A stretch of DNA of 64,000 nucleotides from Novosphingobium sp. SG707 (GTDB taxonomy: Bacteria > Pseudomonadota > Alphaproteobacteria > Sphingomonadales > Sphingomonadaceae), in contig NZ_JAAZQL010000013.1 of NCBI RefSeq assembly GCF_012275515.1, forward strand, positions 20,949 to 84,948, read 5' to 3'. Of the stretch, positions 7,948-15,765 are shown piece by piece. The position numbers and the translations under genes were made by a program. The notes under the pieces are model-generated. The model was not told where the DNA came from. It saw only the letters and a list, made by a program, of their open reading frames with translations, and did not search any database. Numbering within the stretch: position 1 is the stretch's first letter; each line of letters opens with the position of its first letter.

Positions 7948-8532
7948 ATGGCGCGGCCGGTCATCCTGATCCCGGTCAAACCCTTTGCGCAGGGTAAGTC
8001 GCGGCTGGCGGGCGTGATGGATGAGGCCGCGCGCGAGGCTTTGGCGCGGCGGCTGTTTGCCCATGTTCTGGGGCAGGCGAAGCAGGTTGCCGATGTGCTG
8101 GTGGTCAGCCGCGACGAGGATGCGCTGGCGCAGGCGCGCGGCGCGGGCGCGATGGCGCTGCGCGAGACATGGGCGGGGCATAATCCGGCGCTGGCGCAGG
8201 CCTTGCTGGAACTGGACCGGATGGCGCGCGCGCCGGTGCTGATCGTCAGTTCGGATCTGCCCTTGCTGGACGCGCAGGATTTGCGTGTGATGCTGGCGCC
8301 GCCGATGGGTGTCTCGGTGATGATCGCCACCGACACGGCGGGGCAGGGGACCAATGCGCTCTATCTGGCCCATCCCGCGATCCTTGCCCTGCGCTTTGGA
8401 CCGGGCAGCCGCGCCGCGCATGAGCGCGAGGCGGCGCGCGCCGGGCTGGGCTGCCGGGTGATCCGGCGCGAGGGGCTGGCGCGCGATCTGGATGTGCCGG
8501 AGGATCTTCCTATTTTGCTCTCAAGGGCATAA
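7948..8532 (+). CDS. cofC: Phospho-acid guanylyltransferase CofC/FbiD
   Basis: A 194-residue nucleotidyltransferase of the MobA/CofC fold. The GTP-binding signature is ILIPVKPFAQGKSRLAG at the N-terminus, then VLIVSSDLPLL for the metal-binding aspartate, and DTAGQGTNALYL near residue 130. It activates 2-phospholactate, phosphoenolpyruvate or 3-phosphoglycerate with GTP for CofD. In the proteobacterium Paraburkholderia rhizoxinica the homologue favours 3-phosphoglycerate. The ATG at 7948 is used; an upstream in-frame ATG at 7906 lies inside cofD. This is the last gene of the F420 set; a promoter-like sequence follows before the thiolase. Confidence 0.93.
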   Translation: MARPVILIPVKPFAQGKSRLAGVMDEAAREALARRLFAHVLGQAKQVADVLVVSRDEDALAQARGAGAMALRETWAGHNPALAQALLELDRMARAPVLIVSSDLPLLDAQDLRVMLAPPMGVSVMIATDTAGQGTNALYLAHPAILALRFGPGSRAAHEREAARAGLGCRVIRREGLARDLDVPEDLPILLSRA

Positions 8533-8537
8533 TTGGC

Positions 8538-8567
8538 TTGTGTGATCCGGGCTGGAATGCCTATAAT
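8538..8567 (+). promoter_or_regulatory. Putative promoter of the thiolase gene
   Basis: TTGTGT at 8538-8543 and a perfect TATAAT at 8562-8567 are separated by 18 bases, with the start codon about 40 bases downstream. TGTGAT at 8541 and ATCACA at 8573 form a loose inverted pair around it. This suggests that the thiolase can be transcribed apart from the F420 operon. Called by eye. Confidence 0.45.
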
Positions 8568-8606
8568 TCTGCATCACAGTATAGATTCATAAAGAGAGGA
8601 TGAGGC

Positions 8607-9779
8607 ATGGCGGAAGCCTATATCGTGGCCGTGGCGCGTTCGGCCGGGGGCAAGCGCGGCGGGCGGCTGGCCGGGGTGCATCCGGCGGATCTGGCCGGGC
8701 GGGTGTTGGCCGGTTTGATCGACCGGGCGGGGGTTGATCCCGCGCTGGTCGAGGATGTCATCATGGGCTGCGCCTGCCCTGGCGGTGAGCAGGGCGCCAA
8801 TATCGCCCGCAACGCGGTGCTGGCGGGCGGATTGCCCGAATCGGTGCCCGGCACGCATGTTGACCGCCAATGCGGATCGAGCCAGCAGGCCGTCCACTTT
8901 GCCGCCGCCACGGTCATGGCGGGGGTGATGGACGTGGTGATCGCGGCGGGCGTCGAGAGCATGACCCGCGTGCCGATGGGCCTGCCCTGGACGCTGGCGG
9001 CCAAGCATGGTTTCGGCACATACCGCAGCCCCGGCATCGAGGCGCGCTATCCCGACACGCCCTTCAGCCAGTTTGGCGGGGCCGAAATGCTGGCCAAGAA
9101 ATATGGCCTGACGCGCGATGTGCTGGATGCCTATGCGCTGGAAAGTCATCGCCGCGCCGCCGCCGCGACAGCAGAGGGCAAGTTTGACGCCGAAATCATC
9201 CCGCTGGAAGTGGTCACGCCCGAAGGTGAGACGGTGATCCACAAGACCGACGAAGGCATCCGCGCCGATGCCAGCCTCGAAAAGATCAGCAGCGTCAAAT
9301 TGCTGACCGAGGGCGGCGTCATCAGCGCGGCCAATGCCAGCCAGATCTGCGACGGCGCGGCAGCGGTGCTGGTGGTCAACGAACGGGGGCTGAAGGCTTT
9401 GGGGTTGAAGCCCTTGGCCCGCATCCATCAGATGACCGTCCTTGGCCATGATCCCGTCATCATGCTCGAAGCCCCGATCCCGGCCACCCAGCGCGCTCTG
9501 GCCAAGGCGGGTATGGGGATCGGAGACATCGACCTCTATGAAGTCAACGAGGCCTTTGCCCCGGTGCCTTTGGCTTGGGCGCAGGCGCTGGGTGCCGATA
9601 CGGCGCGGATGAATGTGCATGGCGGGGCGATCGCGCTGGGGCATCCTTTGGGCGGGTCGGGTGCGAAGTTGATGGCGACCCTTGTCAGTGCCCTGCATTC
9701 GACCGGGGGGCGTTATGGCTTGCAGACCATGTGTGAGGCGGGCGGGATGGCCAATGTGACGATTGTGGAGAGGTTGTAA
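8607..9779 (+). CDS. Acetyl-CoA C-acyltransferase (thiolase)
   Basis: A 390-residue degradative or biosynthetic thiolase. The nucleophile is Cys89 in DRQCGSSQQA. VNEAFAPVPLAW, the histidine motif GGAIALGHPLGGSG and the second cysteine in MCEAGGMAN are all present in order, so the enzyme looks intact. It cleaves 3-ketoacyl-CoA at the end of a beta-oxidation round, or runs the reverse condensation. It follows the F420 operon on the same strand, but with a 74-base gap and its own promoter-like sequence. An AGAGGATGAGGC ribosome-binding region precedes the ATG. A second thiolase lies at 15766. Confidence 0.93.
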   Translation: MAEAYIVAVARSAGGKRGGRLAGVHPADLAGRVLAGLIDRAGVDPALVEDVIMGCACPGGEQGANIARNAVLAGGLPESVPGTHVDRQCGSSQQAVHFAAATVMAGVMDVVIAAGVESMTRVPMGLPWTLAAKHGFGTYRSPGIEARYPDTPFSQFGGAEMLAKKYGLTRDVLDAYALESHRRAAAATAEGKFDAEIIPLEVVTPEGETVIHKTDEGIRADASLEKISSVKLLTEGGVISAANASQICDGAAAVLVVNERGLKALGLKPLARIHQMTVLGHDPVIMLEAPIPATQRALAKAGMGIGDIDLYEVNEAFAPVPLAWAQALGADTARMNVHGGAIALGHPLGGSGAKLMATLVSALHSTGGRYGLQTMCEAGGMANVTIVERL

Positions 9780-9802
9780 GAAGGGGAGTTTGCCTCCGGC
9801 GG

Positions 9803-9825
9803 GCAAAGGGGCTTGGCCCCTTTGC
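9803..9825. terminator. Hairpin, GCAAAGGGGC arms
   Basis: Perfect 10-base arms, GCAAAGGGGC and GCCCCTTTGC, around a TTG loop, 24 bases after the thiolase stop. It is the first of three hairpins in the gap between two convergent transcription units. Confidence 0.6.
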
Positions 9826-9871
9826 AATCCCGTTAATGGGTGAAATGGCCGCCTTGGTGGGTGGAATAATG

Positions 9872-9918
9872 AAAGCCTGCGGCGCGGTAAGGGCACCCCT
9901 CTCCGCGCCGCAGGCTTT
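9872..9918. terminator. Long bidirectional hairpin, 16-base arms
   Basis: AAAGCCTGCGGCGCGG at 9872-9887 pairs perfectly with 9903-9918 around a 15-base loop, with A- and T-rich flanks on either side. An outer pair, TGAAATG (9841) and CATTTCA (9921), extends the symmetry. This looks like a two-way terminator for the convergent thiolase and acyl-CoA dehydrogenase genes. Confidence 0.7.
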
Positions 9919-9985
9919 ATCATTTCAACGCCGCGTCCGACACAAAACGCTGAACACAACACGCAACGCAGACAGTAACGGGAGC

Positions 9986-10005
9986 GCGAGGGTCTAGACC
10001 CTCGC
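9986..10005. repeat. Perfect 20-base palindrome
   Basis: A fully self-complementary sequence, GCGAGGGT plus CTAG centre plus its mirror, 16 bases before the stop of the minus-strand acyl-CoA dehydrogenase. It has no loop in DNA form. It may be a third terminator stem or a protein-binding palindrome. Confidence 0.5.
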
Positions 10006-10021
10006 ACCTAAAACCCTTTCT

Positions 10022-11677
10022 TCAATTCCCGCCATCCAGCAACCGCCGCGCAATCACCTGCGCCTGAATCTCGCCCGCGCCTTCAAAGATGTTCAAAATC
10101 CGCGCATCGGCCAGCAGGCGGCTGACGACATATTCCATGGCGAAACCGTTGCCGCCGTGGATCTGCAAGGCATTGTCCGCCGCCGCCCAAGCCACGCGCG
10201 CACCGATCAGCTTGGCCATGCCGGCTTCAAGGTCGCATCGCTTGCCTTCGTCCTTGCGGCGGGCGGCGAAATAGGTGAGCTGGCGCGCGCCCATGATTTC
10301 CGCCGCCATCATCGCCAGCTTGTTGGCCACGCGGGGGAATTCGATGATCGGGCGCCCGAATTGCTTGCGGTCCATCGCATAGGCAAGGCCCACGTCGAGC
10401 GAGGCCTGCGCCACGCCGATGGCGCGCGCGGCGGTCTGGATGCGCGCGCTTTCAAACGTGGCCATCAATTGCTTGAAGCCTTGCCCCTCGACCCCGCCCA
10501 GCAGGTTTTCGGCGGGGACGCGGAAATCGTCGAAGCCGATTTCGTATTCCTTCATGCCGCGATAGCCGATCACGCCGATCTCGCCCCCGCTCATGCCGGG
10601 GCTGGGGAAGGGGTTGGCCTCATCGCCGCGCATTTTAGGCGCGATCAGCATCGACAGACCGCTGTGGTTGCGCGTTTCCGGATTGGTGCGCACCAGCAGC
10701 GTCATCACATCGGCGCGGGCGGCATGGGTGATCCATGTCTTGTTGCCGCTGATGCTGTATTCCTCGCCGTTCAGCGTGGCGCGGGTCCGCAAAGAACCCA
10801 GATCCGAACCCGTGTCCGGCTCGGTAAACACGGCGGTGGGCAGGATCGCCGCGCTGGCGATTTGCGGCAACCAATGCTGCTTCTGCTCCAACGTGCCGCC
10901 GGTCAGGATCAGTTCGGCGGCGATTTCGGACCGCGTGGCCAGCGAGCCGACCCCGATCCACCCGCGCGACAATTCTTCGGACACCACGCACATCGCGGTC
11001 TTGCCCATGCCCAGCCCGCCGAATTCCTCAGGGATGGTCATGGCGAACACGCCCATCTCGCCCAGTTCGTCGACCAGTTCGATGGGGATCAATTCGTCCT
11101 TCAAATGCCATTCGTGAGCATGGGGCGCGACCTTGTCATTCGAGAGGGCAAAGAATTGATCGCGGATCAGGGTGAGCGTTTCATCGAGCCCGCAATTTTC
11201 CAAAGTCACCCGCCCGCGCGCATCCATTAGGTGGCGCGCGATGGCGGTTTTGACCTCTTGCGTCCCGCCCTCGCGGATCAGGCGGGTCAGGGCGGGGGCG
11301 TCGAGCGCATCGGCATGATCGCAGAGGTCAGCAGGGCGGATCACCTCGCCCTGATTCATCGCGATGCCGCCGCGCATCTGCGCGCCATATTCGGCAAACA
11401 GCAATTGGGCGAGCAGGGCCTCGACCTCGGTAAATTCCCCGGCCTGCTCCAGCGCGGCGGCCCATGTGGAAACCTCGCGCAGCAATTCGGCATAGGAGGC
11501 ATACCAGCCAAAGCCATGGACGATATGCTGCTCTACATCGGCGGCAACACGGTCCACCTTGCCCTCGGGCGTGGCGATGCGGGCCTTCACCTGCGGCTGG
11601 GCATGGGCGACAAAAGCCGCTGCCGCATCCGCCGCCTGGGAAAGCAGGGCGGTCAGCCCCGGCAGAATAAGCGTCAT
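10022..11677 (-). CDS. Acyl-CoA dehydrogenase with N-terminal extension, methylsuccinyl-CoA dehydrogenase-like
   Basis: A 551-residue flavoprotein. Residues 1 to about 165 form an extra helical domain before the usual core; the core carries FTEPDTGSDLGSLR near 290, QIHGGNGFAMEY near 505 and the catalytic-glutamate motif NIFEGAGEIQ near 530. (2S)-methylsuccinyl-CoA dehydrogenase of the ethylmalonyl-CoA pathway has this length and an N-terminal extension of similar size, so it is the best-fitting named relative. Related extended dehydrogenases of unknown substrate exist, so this is a likely subfamily and not proof of activity. The start ATG overlaps the stop of the upstream enoyl-CoA hydratase, indicating translational coupling. 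Confidence 0.8.
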   Translation of the reverse strand: MTLILPGLTALLSQAADAAAAFVAHAQPQVKARIATPEGKVDRVAADVEQHIVHGFGWYASYAELLREVSTWAAALEQAGEFTEVEALLAQLLFAEYGAQMRGGIAMNQGEVIRPADLCDHADALDAPALTRLIREGGTQEVKTAIARHLMDARGRVTLENCGLDETLTLIRDQFFALSNDKVAPHAHEWHLKDELIPIELVDELGEMGVFAMTIPEEFGGLGMGKTAMCVVSEELSRGWIGVGSLATRSEIAAELILTGGTLEQKQHWLPQIASAAILPTAVFTEPDTGSDLGSLRTRATLNGEEYSISGNKTWITHAARADVMTLLVRTNPETRNHSGLSMLIAPKMRGDEANPFPSPGMSGGEIGVIGYRGMKEYEIGFDDFRVPAENLLGGVEGQGFKQLMATFESARIQTAARAIGVAQASLDVGLAYAMDRKQFGRPIIEFPRVANKLAMMAAEIMGARQLTYFAARRKDEGKRCDLEAGMAKLIGARVAWAAADNALQIHGGNGFAMEYVVSRLLADARILNIFEGAGEIQAQVIARRLLDGGN

Positions 11678-12537
11678 TCCTTATCCCCCGCCTGCTTCTT
11701 GTTGGCCGCCGCCATCGCCTTGGAGTCAAGCCCGCCGACAAGATGGCCCGTCATCAATTGATTATGCGCATGGGCCAGATGGTGCATGTGGAACACGCCA
11801 TCCATCGCCTGACGCTTGCCGCGCAGATCCTCTACGAAATTGAACGCCTGCTTGGTCAGCGCCATGCCGAAACGGTCGCGTTCGACCAGTTCGGCGGCGA
11901 TCTTGGCGACTTCCTCGCGCAGGGTTTCGCGCGGGTGGATTTCGTTGACCATGCCGAACTGATAGGCGCGCGCGGCCGGCATCCGGCGGCCCAGCAGGAG
12001 CAATTCACGCGCCACGCGGGGCGGCAATTCAAACGCATGGGCGAAATATTCCACGCCCGGCTGCGCCATGCGCAACACCGGGTCCTGAAAGAACGCATCC
12101 TCCGACGCGATGATCAGGTCGCACACCCACGCCAGCATCAGCCCGCCCGCAATGCACGCGCCCTGCACCATGGCGATCATCGGTTTGGGAATCTCCTGCC
12201 AGCGGCGGCACAGGCCCAGATAGCCGTCCTGCTCCAGCACATATTGCCGCTCGGCCCCTCCCTTGTTGGTGTGGTCCCACCACATCGTCGTGCGGTGGCG
12301 CGGCATGTGGCTGTCCTTGTCGGGAGTGCCGATGTCGTGGCCTGCGGAAAAATGCTTCCCCTCGCCGCCCAGCACGATGACCTTGACCTCATCATCCTCG
12401 ACCGCGCGTTTGAACGCATCGTCCAGTTGGCCCAGCAGGCGATAGTTCTGCGCATTGGAATATTGCGGGCGGTTCAGCATCACCCATGCCACGCCATCGG
12501 TGACGTTATAGGTGACGAATTCGGGTTCCTCGCTCAT
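11674..12537 (-). CDS. Enoyl-CoA hydratase/isomerase (crotonase family)
   Basis: About 287 residues. The crotonase oxyanion-hole segments are present as HFSAGHDIG near residue 65 and QGACIAGGLMLAW near 125, followed by the ASEDAFFQDPV acidic region. A longer C-terminal helical part ends in a Lys-rich tail. It hydrates an enoyl-CoA or isomerises its double bond; the substrate is not evident. The start MSEEPEF at 12537 is chosen because upstream in-frame codons read into the SDR coding region. It sits 14 bases after the SDR and overlaps the next gene by four bases in one operon. Confidence 0.9.
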   Translation of the reverse strand: MSEEPEFVTYNVTDGVAWVMLNRPQYSNAQNYRLLGQLDDAFKRAVEDDEVKVIVLGGEGKHFSAGHDIGTPDKDSHMPRHRTTMWWDHTNKGGAERQYVLEQDGYLGLCRRWQEIPKPMIAMVQGACIAGGLMLAWVCDLIIASEDAFFQDPVLRMAQPGVEYFAHAFELPPRVARELLLLGRRMPAARAYQFGMVNEIHPRETLREEVAKIAAELVERDRFGMALTKQAFNFVEDLRGKRQAMDGVFHMHHLAHAHNQLMTGHLVGGLDSKAMAAANKKQAGDKE

Positions 12538-12551
12538 CGGCTCTATCCCCC

Positions 12552-13334
12552 TCAACGCGGCGCCATGCGGATGCCGCCGTCCAGCCGGACATCCTCGCCG
12601 TTCCAATAATCGTTCTCGATCATGGCCAGCGCCATGGCGGCAAATTCGGGCGGGCGGCCAAAACGCTTGGGGAAGGGCACGCTGGCGGCCAGCGATTGCT
12701 TCACCGCATCGGCCGCGCGCGCCATCAAGGGCGTGTCGAAAATGCCCGGCAGGATGCAGTTCACCCGGATGCCATCGTTCATCAGATCGCGCGCCATCGG
12801 TAGCGTCAGGCTGACGATCCCGCCCTTGGAGGCGGCATAGGCGGCCTGGCCGATCTGACCATCCTCTGCGGCCACGCTGCCGGTGTTGATGATGACGCCG
12901 CGCGCGCCATCCTCCAGCGGCGAGAGATCCAGCATACCGCGCGCCGATTTGGCGCAGCAGCGGAAGGTGCCGATCAGGTTGATCTGGATGATCCGCTCGA
13001 ACTGGTCGGTGGGGAAGGCTTTGGTTTCGCCGGTCGCCTTGTCACGCGAGGCGGTTTTGATGACATTGCCGGTGCCCGCGCAATTCACAAGGATGCGCTC
13101 CTGCCCATGGGCCTCGCGCGCCTTGGCGAAACCTGCATCCACGCTGGCCTCGTCGATCACATCCACCTTGCAGAACAGGCCGCCGATGTCGGCCGCGACT
13201 TTTTCGCCGGTTTCCTCGTTGAAATCGAACAGGGCGACCTTGACCCCTTTGGCCGCCAAGGCGCGCGCCGTGGCCTCGCCAAGGCCCGAGGCGCCGCCGG
13301 TGACAATGGCCGAAACGCTGGTGTCGAGTTGCAT
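12552..13334 (-). CDS. SDR oxidoreductase, 3-hydroxyacyl-CoA dehydrogenase type 2 (HSD10-like)
   Basis: A 260-residue short-chain dehydrogenase. TGGASGLGEATARALAAKG binds the nucleotide; the catalytic residues lie in NTGSVAAEDGQIGQAAYAASKGG. The long insert before the active site and the C-terminal FPKRFGRPPEFA pattern match the type-2 3-hydroxyacyl-CoA dehydrogenases related to human HSD17B10, which oxidise 2-methyl-3-hydroxyacyl-CoA and some steroids. The ATG at 13334 follows GAGGAGAG at normal spacing. Its place between a CaiB transferase and an enoyl-CoA hydratase fits the hydroxyacyl-CoA oxidation step. Confidence 0.9.
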   Translation of the reverse strand: MQLDTSVSAIVTGGASGLGEATARALAAKGVKVALFDFNEETGEKVAADIGGLFCKVDVIDEASVDAGFAKAREAHGQERILVNCAGTGNVIKTASRDKATGETKAFPTDQFERIIQINLIGTFRCCAKSARGMLDLSPLEDGARGVIINTGSVAAEDGQIGQAAYAASKGGIVSLTLPMARDLMNDGIRVNCILPGIFDTPLMARAADAVKQSLAASVPFPKRFGRPPEFAAMALAMIENDYWNGEDVRLDGGIRMAPR

Positions 13335-13345
13335 CAATTCTCTCC

Positions 13346-14578
13346 TCAAGCCTTGCGCTGGGCAATGACGCCATCGGCGGACAGCGCATCAAGCGCCTCC
13401 TCCGTCATGGGCAGCCAGTCCCGCAGGATCTCGTTGGTATGCTCGCCCACGCGGGGGGGCTGGCGGCGGTAATCGGCGGGCGTGGCGGACAGCTTGCCCG
13501 GATAGGTGACAGTGGGGATTTCCACCCCATCCTCGCGCGTGAAGCGGTGGACGGTGCCGCGCGCTTCGATAAAGGGGTCTTCGAACACGTCCTTGATGGT
13601 GTTGACCGGGCCGGAGGGCACGCCACAGGCCTCGAAACGGTCGATCAGGCTGTTGCGCGTGTGGGGACGGACCAGATCCTGCACGATGGCCTCAATCGCA
13701 TCGCGGTTGATCAGGCGCGCGCGGCTGGTGGCGAAACGCGGATCATCGGCCAGATGGGCGGCGTCCATTTCGACGCAGAGCGCGCGGAACTGTCGGTCAT
13801 TGCCCACCGCGATAATCATCACGCCATCGGCCACTTCAAAGGTCTTGTACGGCACCACCGTGGGATGGCGATTGCCCAGCCGCCCCGGAACGACCCCGCC
13901 CACCAGCCAGTTCGAACCCTGATTGGCCAGCATGGCGATTTGCGTGTCGAGCAGGGAAATGTCGATCTGCTGCCCTTCGCCGGTGCGTTCGGCATGGCGC
14001 AGCGCGGCCAGGATCGAGACGGTGGCATACATGCCGGTGGACAGGTCCGCCATGGCCACGCCCGCGCGCAGCGGTCCGCCATCCTCTTCGCCGGTGATCG
14101 ACATGAAGCCGCCCATGCCCTGCGCGATGAAATCATAGCCGCCGCGTTTGGTATAGGGCCCGGTCTGGCCAAAGCCGGTGATCGAGCAATAGACCGCGCG
14201 CGGGTTGATCGCCTTCAGGCTTTCATAATCCAGCCCGTATTTCTTCAGCCCGCCGACCTTGAAATTTTCCACGATAATGTCGGCCCGCGCCGCCAGATCG
14301 CGGATCAGCGCCGCGCCATCGGGATGGGCCAGATTGATTGCGGCCGACCTCTTGTTGCGATTGGCGCAGAGGTAATAGGCGCTCTCGCCCAGTTCGGGCG
14401 CGCCATCGGGGCCGATCAGATTGGGCGGGCCCCAAGCGCGCGTATCGTCGCCCGCGCCGGGCAATTCGATCTTGATCACATCGGCGCCGAAATCGGCCAG
14501 AATCTGCGTTGACCACGGCCCGGCCAGCACGCGCGACAGGTCCAGCACCCGCACGCCATCAAGCGCGCGCGCGCTCAT
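13346..14578 (-). CDS. CaiB/BaiF family (class III) CoA-transferase
   Basis: A 410-residue class III CoA-transferase. The N-terminus has the family's VLDLSRVLAGPWSTQILADFGADVIK pattern (cut here to its key elements VLAGPW and GADVIK). The probable catalytic aspartate is in VAMADLSTGMYA near residue 175, and GNDRQF and EACGVPSGPVNT appear further on. It moves CoA between carboxylic acids in the cytoplasm and activates the substrate without ATP. It is the first gene of the operon ending at 10022; the promoter lies in 14579-14832, shared with the divergent EamA gene. The acid acceptor is unknown. Confidence 0.92.
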   Translation of the reverse strand: MSARALDGVRVLDLSRVLAGPWSTQILADFGADVIKIELPGAGDDTRAWGPPNLIGPDGAPELGESAYYLCANRNKRSAAINLAHPDGAALIRDLAARADIIVENFKVGGLKKYGLDYESLKAINPRAVYCSITGFGQTGPYTKRGGYDFIAQGMGGFMSITGEEDGGPLRAGVAMADLSTGMYATVSILAALRHAERTGEGQQIDISLLDTQIAMLANQGSNWLVGGVVPGRLGNRHPTVVPYKTFEVADGVMIIAVGNDRQFRALCVEMDAAHLADDPRFATSRARLINRDAIEAIVQDLVRPHTRNSLIDRFEACGVPSGPVNTIKDVFEDPFIEARGTVHRFTREDGVEIPTVTYPGKLSATPADYRRQPPRVGEHTNEILRDWLPMTEEALDALSADGVIAQRKA

Positions 14579-14690
14579 GCGGGATGTCCGTTATATGTGG
14601 TGATAAGGGGCACGCGCCTGTCTCTCCCGTCCTGATTCTGATCTGTGGACTTGTTGTTCCTGCGATAGACTCTGGCGCGCGCGAGGGCAA

Positions 14691-14703
14691 GATATTTTGC
14701 ACT
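14691..14703. promoter_or_regulatory. Candidate operator GATATTTTGCACT
   Basis: Lies between the divergent CaiB and EamA genes. Its reverse complement, AGTGCAAAATATC, matches the element at 2459-2468 over ten bases, and a mirror copy lies at 14806-14816 in the same gap. Confidence 0.4.
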
Positions 14704-14805
14704 AAGGGTTACTTTTGATTTTGGCCGATGGGCGTTGGCGCAACAGGATTTGCGATGAAAACACTGGAATTCCGGCTTACTTATGGGCAAGATTCCTGTA
14801 CTCTT

Positions 14806-14816
14806 GTGCAAATATC
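14806..14816. promoter_or_regulatory. Candidate operator GTGCAAATATC
   Basis: The inverted partner of the element at 14691-14703, one T shorter, 17 bases before the EamA start codon. Two opposed half-sites flank the divergent promoters. Confidence 0.35.
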
Positions 14817-14832
14817 ATAAAGGGATGGGATC

Positions 14833-15699
14833 ATGGAGCAGCAGCACCCGCATATGGGCGCATCGGGATTGGCGGTGGCGCTGCTGGTCAATGTGCTGTT
14901 TGCGGCCAATGTCATCGCGATGAAGGTGGTGGTCGATGCCACCTCGCCGCTGTGGTCGATTGCGGCGCGCATGGGGGTGGTGGCGCTGGTCTGTGCGCCG
15001 TGGTTTCGTCTGCCGCGCGGGCGGGTGAAGGTGATTGCGGCCTATGGCGTGCTCAATGGCGGGCTGTTCCTGCTTTTGATGAATCTGGCGCTGCATTTGG
15101 CCACCAACGTCGGTGCGCTGGCGATTGTGGGACAGCTCAGCGTGCCTTTCTCGCTTTTGCTGGGCGCGATTGTGCTCAAGGAAAGGCTCTCGCCCGCGCG
15201 CGGGGTTGGGGTGGCGCTGGCGATTATCGGCGTGCTGGTGCTGGGCTTTGATCCGCGCATTGCCGGGGAATTGCCCGCCGTGCTGGTAATGGCGGGGGCG
15301 GCGATGGTTTGGGGCGGGGCGGCGCTGATCCAGCGGCGGCTGGGCGGGATCGGGGTGATGACCATTCAGGCGTGGAACGGGCTGATGGGGCTGGTCATGC
15401 TGGCGCCCTTTGCCGCGATGTTTGAGGCGGATAAATTCGGCCGCCTGTTCGCCATGCCCATGCCTGCTATGGGCTGGTTCGCCTTTACCAGCCTCGGTTC
15501 GACCGTGCTGGGGCAGGGGGCGCTGGCATGGCTGCTGCAACGCCATCCGATCAATGCGGTGATGCCGCTGATGCTGGCGGCGCCGGTGCTGGCGACCTGT
15601 TTTTCCGCGCTCTATTTCCATTCGCCGATCACGGCGATGATGGCGCTGGGCGGGGGGATCACGCTGGTGGGTGTGGCGATCATCGCCAAGGTAAAGTGA
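14833..15699 (+). CDS. EamA/DMT family transporter
   Basis: A 288-residue integral membrane protein with about ten hydrophobic segments in two repeated halves, the drug/metabolite transporter layout. Segments such as LAVALLVNVLFAANVIAMK at the N-terminus and VMPLMLAAPVLATCFSALYF near residue 245 are clear membrane helices, and the second EamA repeat begins near 150. Members export amino acids, metabolites or drugs; substrate cannot be deduced. It is divergent from the CaiB operon and shares its control region, so it may export a pathway intermediate. GGGATGGGATC precedes the ATG. Confidence 0.88.
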   Translation: MEQQHPHMGASGLAVALLVNVLFAANVIAMKVVVDATSPLWSIAARMGVVALVCAPWFRLPRGRVKVIAAYGVLNGGLFLLLMNLALHLATNVGALAIVGQLSVPFSLLLGAIVLKERLSPARGVGVALAIIGVLVLGFDPRIAGELPAVLVMAGAAMVWGGAALIQRRLGGIGVMTIQAWNGLMGLVMLAPFAAMFEADKFGRLFAMPMPAMGWFAFTSLGSTVLGQGALAWLLQRHPINAVMPLMLAAPVLATCFSALYFHSPITAMMALGGGITLVGVAIIAKVK

Positions 15700-15714
15700 A
15701 ATGGGGCAAAATGA

Positions 15715-15749
15715 AACCGGCCATCACGGGGAGAGCGTGATGGCCGGTT
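15715..15749. terminator. Bidirectional terminator hairpin
   Basis: AACCGGCCATCAC at 15715-15727 and GTGATGGCCGGTT at 15737-15749 pair perfectly (13 bases, 9-base loop). It lies between the convergent EamA and thiolase genes. Confidence 0.75.
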
Positions 15750-15765
15750 CGTTAAAGCGCGTTGT

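Noticed and set aside
8541..8578. TGTGAT...ATCACA as a possible CRP site near the thiolase promoter
   Set aside because: The halves are 26 bases apart, far more than the six-base spacing of CRP sites, and they straddle the -10 element.
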